In this document: in pieces, positions 9,049 through 18,415 of the stretch
Position numbering within the stretch: the stretch's first letter is position 1
How the letters are laid out: each line of letters starts with the position of its first letter
Assembly (NCBI GenBank): GCA_035222895.1
Contig: JAVYIG010002526.1
Span: 62,001 to 126,000, forward strand
From: Strongylocentrotus droebachiensis
Taxonomy: Eukaryota; Echinodermata; Echinoidea; Camarodonta; Strongylocentrotidae
Reading direction: 5' to 3'
Length of the DNA stretch: 64,000 bases
Position numbers and translations under genes: made by a program
Notes under the pieces: generated by a model
What the model was told of the DNA's origin: nothing
Database searches by the model: none
What the model saw: only the letters and a program-made list of their open reading frames with translations

Positions 9049-12000
9049 ATGAGGACTAAAATGTTGAACAAATATCAAAACAATGACAATTTTAAACGAA
9101 TGCACAAAAGCAGAATAAGAAGTAAATATCAAAACAATGAACATTTCAAACGAATACACAAAAGCAGAATAAGAAGTAAATATCAGAACAATGAACATTT
9201 CAAACGAATGCACAAAAGCAGAATAAGAAGTAAATATCAGAACAATGAACATTTCAAGAAAAAGCAAAAAGATACCATGAAAAAACGAATGAAGAAATTA
9301 TATCAGAACAATGAACATTTCAAACAAATAAAAAAGGCAAATATGAAAATATTGTCCAAAATTAGATATAAAGGCAAAGAACTAAAGGAAAAGAAATTGA
9401 TGACCTTGAAAATGAAATATAAAAGGATTGAAAAATATAGGCAAAATATAATAAAGCAAAATCGGAAAAGGTCTGCACTTCGAACAGTAAAATTGTCCAA
9501 GTTTGAAATTGTACTCAAAGAATTTAGAAAGATAATTTCTCATGGCCCAGAATATGTGTGCTGTGTATGCTTAAAACTTCTCTTTGAGAATCAAGTATTG
9601 AAATGTAAAAAGAGTAATTATAAAATTGGGACATGCATAAGTGATGAATATTTGCATGTTTGCAACTCGGAATGCCGGTCAGAATGTTTAATAGGCCAGT
9701 CAGCCAGATCTTCACTATGGATATGCTTCACTTGTCATAGAAAATTGAAAGCTGGAAAAGTACCTGCAGAAGCAAATATGAACAATTTACAATTACATGA
9801 AGTTCCACAAGAACTTGCCCATCTGAACAATTTAGAACAGCATTTGGTTGCATTGCATATCCCTTTTATGAAGTTAATGGTTTTGCCTAAAGGTGGTCAA
9901 AATGGAGTCCATGGCCCAGTCGTGTGTGTGCCTTCAGACACTTATGAAACCGTAAATATGTTGCCAAGACCACAGATTGAAGATCAATTGATCCGTGTTA
10001 AACTGAAACGAAAATTGTCGTTCAAAAGTTATTATGAGTACAAATTTGTAGATAAATCTAATTTGCTTAGTGCTCTGCAGTATTTAAAAGCAAATAATAA
10101 GTGGTATTTTGATGTAACAGTAAATGATAAATGGGAAAACTCACTTGAACGAAATGAAAAAGATAACGAAAAGGAAGAAGCAGAAGAAATCGGTGGCAAA
10201 GCTCGCTTAGCAAAATATTGGAAGGAAATGGAAGAACAAATTGATCATATTTTGTCCAAAGACAAAAATGCTAATAAAAACATGGAAGACACAAGTGAAC
10301 TACACCCCCAAAAAGATGACAATGGCACTGAAGACGATTTGGAAGAACGATTATGTGGTATTCAGTTAGACTCGTGTCTCCAGCCAGTAGATATTGGACA
10401 GGAAATATTAGATCAGTATTTTGAAGACATAATATGTTGTGCTCCTTGTGAAGGAAAAAGCCCTGTATCGATTCTACAAGATGAAAGCAATGAGGCCAAA
10501 TGTTTCCCAGTATTATTTCCCCAAGGTCAACCGACATTCCATGATAGAAGAGATGAAAAAATAACATTAGGACGTTATCTGCACAACCGACTGATGCACG
10601 TGGACAACAGATTTGCTCAGAATACAGATTACATCTTTTATGCACAATATATTTATGAAATTCAACAGGTTATATCGCAAGTTTCTATCGCATTAAGGCA
10701 AAGTCCAAACAAAAAAGATGATTCCTCTTCAATAACTGCCTCAGATTTGAAAGATGCAGAGAAAGTTAAAAAAATATTAAAATCAGACAAGGGCTATAAA
10801 TTTTTAAAGCAAATACGTGGAACACCTCCGTACTGGCAAAAGACACAAAAAGATGTTCTCGCAATGGTAAGACAGCTTGGAAAGCCGACATGGTTTGCTT
10901 CTTTCTCATCTGCCGATATGAGATGGCCAGAAATAATGAATTCATTGCTTAGACAAAAAGGAGACACCAGGGAATCAAGTGAATTAGATTATAAAGAAAA
11001 ATGTAATCTTTTAAGATCGAATCCAGTAACAGTTGCCAGAATGTTTGATAAAAGATTTCACACTTTTATGAAGACAGTAATTTTATCTCCAGCTGCACCG
11101 ATCGGTAAAATAGTTGATTCATTTTGGAGAGTAGAGTATCAAGCTCGAGGTTCCCCTCACATTCATGCCTTGTTCTGGGTTCAAAATGCTCCACAGTTGG
11201 GTATCGATAAAGATGATGATGTCGTACAATTCGTAGATAAATACATTTCTTGCCAGAAACCGGATGAAAAGGAAGATCAAGAACTACATGAAATAGTAAG
11301 CAAGGTCCAACAACACAGTAAGAAACATTCTAAATCTTGCACAAAAACAGGAAAAGCATGTAGATTTAATTTCCCAAGATCACCATCTGAAAAAACATTC
11401 ATTGTAAAACATGTTGAAGAGATTCCAGCTAAAGATTGTGGGAAAGTGCAAAATAAGGGAAAGGACAATGATCAAATTAAAGCTTCTAAAAAGATTAAAG
11501 ATGATGCAGAGAAATTGTTGAATTCAGTTAAAGATGCATTATCCAATGGAATCGAGTACAACAATGTAAACCATCTCTTTGAAGAGCTTGGCATTACACA
11601 AAATCAATTTGAAAATGCACATAATGAATTAGCATCACAACAAAGTATAATCATCAAGAGACAGACACAAGATGTATGGGTAAATCAGTTTAATCCAAGT
11701 CTACTTAGAAGCTGGAACGCCAACATGGATTTGCAGTATGTAACAAATGTATTTGCATGTGTAGCTTATATTGTATCCTACATGTCAAAAGCTGAACGAG
11801 AAATCGGAATGCTATTGAGTCATACACTATCAGAAATGAAAGAGGGAAATGAGAACGCAAAGGAAAGCATGAACAAACTTGGCCAGGTGTACATGCAAAA
11901 TCGTGAAGTGTCTGCTCAAGAAAGCGTCTATCGTGTTTGCAGTCTCAGATTGAAAGAATGTTCTAGGAAAGTGGAATTCATTCCTGTTGGACCCGACCCT

Positions 12001-14400
12001 GTCAGAATGAGTTTACCATTAAGCGTTATAAAAAGCAGACCAGATAACGATAATGATGATGATGAGAATGTTTGGATGACTAGCAAGCTCGACAGATACA
12101 AAGCTCGACCTAGAAATGCAGAATTCAGTAATATGTGTCTTGCAACGTTTTTTTCTCAGTTTAGAATCTTAACTGCATCCCAAAAGCCAAGTGCAAGAAG
12201 TAAAAATGTCTTTAAATTAGATAATGATCTGGGATATATTCAGAAGCGCACACGTACAGCAGATGCAGTTGTAAGATATCCCCGATTTTCACCCATCATT
12301 TTTCCTGAAAAATATTATTTGAGCATTTTGCAACTCTTTCTGCCATATTTTGAAGATGAACAATTAAAGCCGCCAACCTTTGAAACACATCAAGAGTTCT
12401 ATGAGACGGGTTCTGTGAAAATACGTGGATGTGAATTAGAGGAAGTCTGGTCAATTGTGTGTACTAACCGAAACAAGTTTGAAATGAATGCTGATGCAAT
12501 TGATCATGCACAGGAGCATCTTAACAAATTTGGTCCACACGAAGATGCATGGGGTCTTTTATGTCCGGAAAAGGAAGTAGAACGACTTGAACATCCCAAA
12601 GAAAATGTAGATGTCGAAGATTGTGATGGAGATCTTGATATCCCGGATTTAAAGCATGAAAAGAAAAAAGATGACTATAGCATCGAATTTCGATCTGTAA
12701 AGATTTCCAAACAGGATGGACATTCTTTGATGAGGTCTTTGAATGAGAAGCAACAGACTGTTTTTTACAAAATACGACAGTGGTGTTTAGATAGAGTAAA
12801 TGGAAAATCGGTCGAACCGTTTCATATTTTTCTAACTGGTGGTGCTGGCACTGGAAAGAGTCATTTGATTAAATGTCTTTACTATGAAGCAACACGTATA
12901 CTAGCCCGAATGTTGCCACATCCTGATGATGTCTCAGTATTGAAAATGGCTCCAACTGGAGTAGCTGCATACAATATCAATGGCCATACCATACATAGTA
13001 TTCTTTCTATTCCAATCAATGCACAAAGACTGTATCAACCGCTGAGTGATGAGAAAATAAGTGTCCTTCGAAATAAGCTGGCTGAATTGCAAATTTTGAT
13101 CATAGATGAAGTATCAATGGTAGATCAAAAGTTGATGTCTTACATTCACGGCCGCCTACGACAAATAAAACAATCACGCGATCAAACAGCTTTTGCTGGT
13201 GTTTCAGTTATTGCTGTGGGAGACATGTATCAGTTACCTCCAGTCTTTGGAATTCCTTTATATAAAGACACACTCAATGGTGTATTGTGGAATGATAATT
13301 TCAAGAAAGTAGAACTTGAAGACATTATGAGACAAAAAGACGATGCCCAATTTGCTTTTCTCTTAAATAGATTACGTGTAAAAGAAGGGGATGAGATTCT
13401 CTGTGATGAAGACCTAGCAATGCTCAAGTCTTGTGAAACGGGTGAAGAATGTGAAAATGCTCTGCATATCTATGCATGTAACAATGAAGTAGATGCTTGG
13501 AACAAGAAATTATTGCATAAAAGATGTGCCGATGTGATATGCGTAAAAGCACAAGACATGGACAGAGATGGTAAAAAAGGAAACAAAATACGAGAAAAAC
13601 CTTATACAGGTATGAAAACCCAGCTGCCTCCTTATCTGTGGATTGCAGTTAATGCTAGAGTGATGTTGCTCAAGAACATTGATGTTAGTAAAGGCCTGAC
13701 AAATGGATGTTTTGGAAATGTAACAGAAATATTAACAGATCATACAAATTTAAATCCAGTATGCATCAAAGTTAATTTTGAGATGGCCGATGTTGGTATT
13801 CATTCAATCGAAATGTCCCAAGAATCCATTGGTAAGAAATATGTGAGAAAACAATTTCCACTTAAGCTTGCTTATGCTTGCACAATACATAAAGTACAAG
13901 GTTCGACATTAGAAAAAGCTGTTGTATCATTAAAAAATGTATTTGAATCTGGACAGGCATATGTTGGGCTTAGTCGTGTTACTTCGCTATCTGGACTTGT
14001 GATACAACATTTCGATCCTAAGCGTATATACTGTAATCCAGAAATTAAAGATCGCATTGAGATTATGAAGCCGTTTATCGAGAAAAGCACTTCTGAGGAT
14101 ATTCATGATTATAACTTTTCTTTGATAATGCAAAATGTACAAGGATTAAAACAGCATTTTATCGATTTCAAATCCCAGTGCCAATTTGTGAAGGTAGATT
14201 TTATTTGCTTGACCGAAACATGGATTAATGATGATGATGTCTGTGATGTTGTTTTAGAAAACTTTCGATTTTATCATCAGCCACGACATCTTTCATACTG
14301 CAATTCTGGAGTTGGAAATGTACTCAAAGAACAATCGCATGGAGGTGTTGCAATGTATATCAAGAATACATATTCAAGTAGGATTAGACATATCTGTTGA
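9049..14400 (+). CDS. Helentron Rep-helicase (HUH/Tyr Rep, PIF1-like helicase, start of endonuclease)
   Basis: This frame has 1783 residues. Residues 8-100 are an 18-residue basic repeat (KYQNNEHFKR.HKSRIRS). A Cys-rich segment lies at about 167-245 (CCVC, CRSEC, CFTC), and a DUF6570-like region at about 250-345. The Helitron-like N domain and Rep cover about 500-920, with the metal-binding H704-I-H706 in GSPHIHALFW and Tyr907 and Tyr911 with K914 in YIVSYMSK. The helicase covers about 1240-1665: Walker A GGAGTGKS (K1270), Walker B IIDEVSM (D1353, E1354), GDMYQLPPV, ACTIHKVQGST and AYVGLSRV. From about 1690 an EEP/AP-endonuclease domain starts (N1696, E1723 in CLTETW) and is cut by the frame end. 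Rep nicks and joins single strands, and the helicase unwinds the element during rolling-circle transposition. The frame is fully open, so the copy is young. Confidence 0.92.
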   Translation: MRTKMLNKYQNNDNFKRMHKSRIRSKYQNNEHFKRIHKSRIRSKYQNNEHFKRMHKSRIRSKYQNNEHFKKKQKDTMKKRMKKLYQNNEHFKQIKKANMKILSKIRYKGKELKEKKLMTLKMKYKRIEKYRQNIIKQNRKRSALRTVKLSKFEIVLKEFRKIISHGPEYVCCVCLKLLFENQVLKCKKSNYKIGTCISDEYLHVCNSECRSECLIGQSARSSLWICFTCHRKLKAGKVPAEANMNNLQLHEVPQELAHLNNLEQHLVALHIPFMKLMVLPKGGQNGVHGPVVCVPSDTYETVNMLPRPQIEDQLIRVKLKRKLSFKSYYEYKFVDKSNLLSALQYLKANNKWYFDVTVNDKWENSLERNEKDNEKEEAEEIGGKARLAKYWKEMEEQIDHILSKDKNANKNMEDTSELHPQKDDNGTEDDLEERLCGIQLDSCLQPVDIGQEILDQYFEDIICCAPCEGKSPVSILQDESNEAKCFPVLFPQGQPTFHDRRDEKITLGRYLHNRLMHVDNRFAQNTDYIFYAQYIYEIQQVISQVSIALRQSPNKKDDSSSITASDLKDAEKVKKILKSDKGYKFLKQIRGTPPYWQKTQKDVLAMVRQLGKPTWFASFSSADMRWPEIMNSLLRQKGDTRESSELDYKEKCNLLRSNPVTVARMFDKRFHTFMKTVILSPAAPIGKIVDSFWRVEYQARGSPHIHALFWVQNAPQLGIDKDDDVVQFVDKYISCQKPDEKEDQELHEIVSKVQQHSKKHSKSCTKTGKACRFNFPRSPSEKTFIVKHVEEIPAKDCGKVQNKGKDNDQIKASKKIKDDAEKLLNSVKDALSNGIEYNNVNHLFEELGITQNQFENAHNELASQQSIIIKRQTQDVWVNQFNPSLLRSWNANMDLQYVTNVFACVAYIVSYMSKAEREIGMLLSHTLSEMKEGNENAKESMNKLGQVYMQNREVSAQESVYRVCSLRLKECSRKVEFIPVGPDPVRMSLPLSVIKSRPDNDNDDDENVWMTSKLDRYKARPRNAEFSNMCLATFFSQFRILTASQKPSARSKNVFKLDNDLGYIQKRTRTADAVVRYPRFSPIIFPEKYYLSILQLFLPYFEDEQLKPPTFETHQEFYETGSVKIRGCELEEVWSIVCTNRNKFEMNADAIDHAQEHLNKFGPHEDAWGLLCPEKEVERLEHPKENVDVEDCDGDLDIPDLKHEKKKDDYSIEFRSVKISKQDGHSLMRSLNEKQQTVFYKIRQWCLDRVNGKSVEPFHIFLTGGAGTGKSHLIKCLYYEATRILARMLPHPDDVSVLKMAPTGVAAYNINGHTIHSILSIPINAQRLYQPLSDEKISVLRNKLAELQILIIDEVSMVDQKLMSYIHGRLRQIKQSRDQTAFAGVSVIAVGDMYQLPPVFGIPLYKDTLNGVLWNDNFKKVELEDIMRQKDDAQFAFLLNRLRVKEGDEILCDEDLAMLKSCETGEECENALHIYACNNEVDAWNKKLLHKRCADVICVKAQDMDRDGKKGNKIREKPYTGMKTQLPPYLWIAVNARVMLLKNIDVSKGLTNGCFGNVTEILTDHTNLNPVCIKVNFEMADVGIHSIEMSQESIGKKYVRKQFPLKLAYACTIHKVQGSTLEKAVVSLKNVFESGQAYVGLSRVTSLSGLVIQHFDPKRIYCNPEIKDRIEIMKPFIEKSTSEDIHDYNFSLIMQNVQGLKQHFIDFKSQCQFVKVDFICLTETWINDDDVCDVVLENFRFYHQPRHLSYCNSGVGNVLKEQSHGGVAMYIKNTYSSRIRHIC
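9070..9340 (+). repeat. 54-bp coding tandem repeat
   Basis: Between 9070 and about 9250 a 54-bp unit (18 residues, KYQNNEHFKR.HKSRIRS) occurs three times almost perfectly, with degenerate continuations on both sides. Base identity is high between the perfect copies, showing recent expansion. Confidence 0.9.
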
Positions 14401-14414
14401 CAACTTAGAGTTTA

Positions 14415-14765
14415 TTGCAATTCTTGTCACCAATCCCAGTTTCTGTTGTGATTTCAGTTGTCTATCGACCTCCATCATATAGTATCAAATCATTCTGTGA
14501 ATCATTAGACAATTTGCTAGATGCATTACACAAAAGAAGCATTAGATGTATTGTGATGGGAGATTTTAACGAGGATTTGCTTAAAGGTTCTTTACAGGTA
14601 AACAAGCTAATGTGTAATAAAGGTTACAAACAGCATGTTGTTAATGCTACTACTGAGAAGGGAACATTGATAGATCATGTGTACAGCAAGGGACTAGATT
14701 TATTGGAAACAGAGGTCATCCCTACATATTATAGTTACCATGAAGCTGTTAAGATTGCATTTTAA
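14415..14765 (+). CDS. C-terminal part of the Helentron AP-like endonuclease
   Basis: This frame has 116 residues, starts at TTG, and has no ATG of its own. It continues the EEP endonuclease begun in the preceding frame: SVVYRPP, then GDFN (D50, N52), then GTLIDHVY. The final motif, usually SDH, reads YSYHEAV, so the Asp beside H109 is replaced by Tyr. EEP domains in Helentrons are probably acquired from non-LTR retrotransposons. Together, the frame change at about 14390-14450 and the altered final motif suggest that the endonuclease of this copy is inactive, although Rep and helicase look intact. Confidence 0.75.
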   Translation: MQFLSPIPVSVVISVVYRPPSYSIKSFCESLDNLLDALHKRSIRCIVMGDFNEDLLKGSLQVNKLMCNKGYKQHVVNATTEKGTLIDHVYSKGLDLLETEVIPTYYSYHEAVKIAF

Positions 14766-15632
14766 TATTTGTAGTAAAACGAGAGGAATAAAAGAGTAAT
14801 TTCATAATATTTTTGTTGATAAATAACATTTTCATTTACCATTTCTTCATTCTTGCAAAAATGAAAATGAATATTACTACTTCTTAAAATTCATGAGAGT
14901 TTTGCATATTTTTTTTAGGCTTAACTTACACTTATCAATGATACCATCTGCCATGGACATCACATTGAAAGCATGTTGTAAACTTGGTAAAATCTTTTTT
15001 AAGGTGGTGTGTGTTGAAAGATTTATGTGTTGTCACTCCTTGCCTTTCAAACCTTAGTGTTTTTAAACATCACTCACATCATGAAATGTACATGTATTTT
15101 TAACTTTTAGATGCAATATTACAAATCTAAAACAATGGTACACAATCACATTTATAATAGATGGATAACAAGATCATACATCCATGCCTTTCTTTTTCAG
15201 TTTAATGATTGTCGACCTGATCAGTATATCAAAGTTGGATCATTCCATGAACCTTGCAAAGTGCTCATATTTCAACTGGGTTGGAGTTGGAGACAGCGTA
15301 CATGGCAACCATCTCTCTGAAGAAGACACTCAAATCAGAAATCAAGCTTGAACGTGACAATGAGACATGCAAGTATTAAAGTAAAGAAGAGGATGGTTTA
15401 TGATAATGAATGAATATTATCATCGGGATGCAATGCTGGAATGTTATTCTCTGAAAGATGATTTATTTGGTAGTGATAATGTTTTAGTAATAGGTTATTC
15501 ACTATGATGTAAGTTAATTGTTCTGATTTAATGAAAATTGGAGGGTTATAATGTCTCATTGATAACAATGAGTACGATAGTGATGATTAGGATTATATGA
15601 ATGTTATACTATCAATGATGTTCACATGATAC
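14766..15632. other. Unassigned DNA downstream of the Helentron
   Basis: This is A+T-rich DNA without a convincing frame. A poly-pyrimidine tract ending in CAG at about 15200 precedes a 120-bp open stretch, but nothing recognisable is encoded. No hairpin plus CTAG-type Helitron end could be assigned here. Confidence 0.35.
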
Positions 15633-15773
15633 TTAACCCTTATTGTACTGACTTGGGGGGGGGGGGGTCGCTATTTGAAAATGCAAAGGTAAATTTGCAT
15701 AAATTGTCAATACGCAAATTTCATCATTTTATTTTCTTTAATATGTATTATATTGTTTTTGATTTCTTATATC

Positions 15774-17492
15774 TCGAGGGCTTAAAGCCAGAACTGTCTA
15801 TGTCCATTTTGGGTGAAATTGAGTTAAGTCCACCAAATTACTGTATATTCATTTAGGTTTGTGTGCCAGAACTGTCTATGTCCCATGTATGTCCATTAGC
15901 CATTTTACTTTTCATGCCAGAAGTGGCTAGAAGTACTGTCACGCATTCATTGCAGTATTAAGAATTGCATAATACTTGCAGTTTTCTACTATAAAAGCAG
16001 ATGGGATTCCCCATGCAACTTTCACTGATTGTGGCCAAGCAACATCATTTCATTGCCCAGAAAAGCTGTTATGATAAATAAAAAAGACCAATGTGCAAAA
16101 TGTACGAAGTGTGACCAGTTGTCAGGAGAGCAGAAGGAGAATTTCAAGGAAGAGTATGAAGCCCATCTCATGCAAAAAAACAGAGGCTCAAGATGCCAAA
16201 GCAAAGGACAAGGCCAAGGCAGTTGCTGAAAAGGGGACTTTTGTCTCGGCTTCTTCTGATTGGCAAAGTGTGCTACAGATCCCAAGCAGTGAACATTCTT
16301 GAATATATTACAGCCGCAAGCTTTGTGTCTACCATCTATGTATATACAATCAGGCCCCACCAAATGAAGCAAGCTGTTATACTGTTGGTCCAAAGTAGAA
16401 GGGAAGTATGGCAGTAATGATATGGGCACATGCCACTTCAAATGGTTGAATGATTTATCTGAAATGGTAGATGAAGTATCAATATTTTCTAACACATTTG
16501 GGGACAAAATCGATACCAAAATATGACTGCAATGTTCCTCTATGCCGTCCAGAACACACATCTCAAAGTCATCGCACACAATTTTCTGGAGAGCGGGCAT
16601 TCCCACATGGAACGCAATAGCATGCATTCTGCAATTGAAAAAGAATGTCAATGTCTTCACAATGCACCACTGGGTAATATCTTCCACAAAGCAAGACGTT
16701 GGCCTCCATACAAGGTCATAAACATGTGTCATGGAGACTTTCATGATCTGCAGAATTTCTCACATCAGACCATGAAGAACAAACGGCGAGACGAAGATGG
16801 ACATGTCTTCAACTGGCTACATGTAGAGAGCTTCTAATACAGGAAGGAAGAGCCAGGCACCATCTGCTACAAGTATAAGTACTCAGTTGACTACAAGAAG
16901 ATATGCGTGTATGAGCGTGGGACACCATCAGTTCCACGTAATCTGGACCTTGCCTACCAAGAGAAGCTTCAAATCAGAACCTTAAAAAAAAGGATCTCAT
17001 CGAGCTGTGCAATGGCCTAGCCATTCCTGAAGAGTTCCATGGATGGTATTTGGCACTCCCATCTTCAAGACGAGTTGATGACAATGATGTTGCATAATTA
17101 TTGATTAAATTCAAGGAAAGACATAAAAAAAACGACAAGATCGTCATTTAAATAACAATTAACATGCTCTGGAAGTACTTTGTTAATAATCCACCACGTT
17201 ATGTTCCTAAAATTCTGTCAAATCTTCAATTTTATATTTCAATAATTATCTTATAAATAAAGGACATATAGTGTGGGGTATAATGGAACATTTAAGCCGT
17301 GAAAAGGATCATGACCTCCATGTATGATGTGTGACCAAGTATGATGTGTGACCAAGTATTATTAATAAGTTGATCACATTGAACATAACTACTTCACTTT
17401 TTTCAGATTTTATGCATGCAATCAAACTTTCAAATGTATTTGACTCAAATTTGCTTTTTTGGACATAGACAGTTCTGGTTTTAAGCCCTCGA
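15774..17492 (+). mobile_element. Decayed DNA transposon with 32-bp terminal inverted repeats
   Basis: A 32-bp sequence at 15774-15805 is repeated inverted at 17461-17492 with a single mismatch. It starts tcgagggcttaaa and includes ccagaactgtctatgtcc. Part of it recurs directly at about 15868, a subterminal repeat. If the outermost TCGA on each side is taken as a 4-bp target duplication, the element is 15778-17488 and starts GGGC. Between the repeats lies a broken transposase-like gene. Just outside, TTAACCCTTATTG and a run of 13 G at 15633-15667 look like one end of a separate TTAA MITE whose partner I could not find. Confidence 0.65.
16060..17097 (+). pseudogene. Transposase-like gene remnant (GGQN...SGHSHME type)
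   Basis: Across shifting plus-strand frames there is a Cys-bearing start (KKDQCAKCTKCDQL...YEAHLMQK), then a (G)GQNRYQN motif near 16500, FLYAVQ, and SGHSHMER.SMHSAIEKE at about 16590-16640, ending near 17097. This order is that of a transposase-like family common in animal genomes (the RNase H-like DUF7869 group, from memory). At least four frame changes break it. The 240-residue minus-strand frame at 16022-16744 is a shadow of it. Family name is moderately uncertain; transposon origin is supported by the flanking inverted repeats. Confidence 0.6.
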
Positions 17493-17959
17493 TCAAATGT
17501 TTTATTTCTAATGTATTCTTTTGTTCTGGAATATATCAAGTAGCTTTTGGAAACATATCAAAGCAATTTGATATCAATTCATAATCTCCCACTTATACAT
17601 CTATTTCAGTATTCACATTTCTGCCTGTACATGTACATAAATTATATGAATATATGCAATTATAGCACTTTTTGATGATATGATCATACTAATTGATATG
17701 TAACACCTTACAGGTATATCCGATTTTGATGAAAATGATATCCAAACATGTGACTTGTGTGTAAGACAGTGACTTGAGGGAGGGAAAAAGTCATGAAACA
17801 ACAATTTAAAATTCTGCTGATCAGAACAAGTTTTTGCTGGAATGGATGGGTCCATTCCCTGGGGTTGGTGTGAAGTATGACTATGACTACATTGTAGATG
17901 TTAATTGTGTTCCTTAGACATATCACATTAATCTTAAGAAATACTTTCTGAGGGAGGAG

Positions 17960-18415
17960 GTTAACTTGTCAGTGGCTGGCTGCTTTGATTTGTGTATAGA
18001 GAGTAGGAAAGTGTGTGGGGATTCTGCAGAAGATGTCGAGAATCAGTTGCTTGTATTGAAGGTAGATGCATCTGACAGGGGTGTGGGTGCTGGGCTTATG
18101 CAATAGCATTCATAAATGGAATATCCAATTGCTTATGCTAGTAAGATGTTATTACCATGGGAAGATAATTATACAACAATAGAGAAAGAATGCTCAGCAA
18201 TAATGAGCAATAAAAAATTTCAAATAGTATTTGTATGGATGTGAGTTTGAAGTACACACAGGCCACAAACCTTTCTTCTATATTCAAGCGAAAAAAGTTT
18301 GAGAATAAGAGAATCATGATATGAAGCACAGTGTTCCAAGATGACAGGTTTATGGTTGTATCAGTGAAGGGTCAGGAAAATATTGCATCAGATTATATGA
18401 GCAGAATGTAAAATA
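17960..18415 (+). mobile_element. Fossil Ty3-type LTR retrotransposon fragment (RNase H region)
   Basis: The RNase H region of a Ty3-type polyprotein is recognisable from the VDASD, GVGAGL, PIAYAS and TIEKEC signatures. No LTRs or other domains were found nearby. The fragment is broken in several places and looks old. Confidence 0.7.

Larger units (their letters stand above)
3182..14765 (+). mobile_element. Autonomous Helentron (Helitron2-type) coding region
   Basis: Four successive plus-strand frames together carry PHD, two cysteine-protease/OTU pairs, a basic repeat region, DUF6570-like, Rep (HUH and Tyr), PIF1-like helicase and EEP endonuclease. The order Rep-helicase-endonuclease in one element is the hallmark of Helentrons, and OTU proteases are also known from them. 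The frames abut within 13-28 bases. The second and fourth frames have no ATG at their start, and domains continue across the breaks. This therefore looks like one long coding unit with about three recent frame breaks (or short introns), not four genes. The element's ends were not identified; they probably lie outside the coding span, perhaps including the repeats at 1776-2476. Confidence 0.85.

Noticed and set aside
14766-15400. 3' end of the Helentron
   Set aside because: No hairpin followed by a CTAG-like or T-flanked end could be identified without other copies for comparison.
15633-15668. Left end of a complete TTAA MITE
   Set aside because: No matching inverted end plus TTAA was found downstream.
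16022-16744. 240-residue minus-strand frame as a gene
   Set aside because: It lies antisense to the transposase-like remnant, whose conserved motifs are on the plus strand; the minus frame has no recognisable domain.
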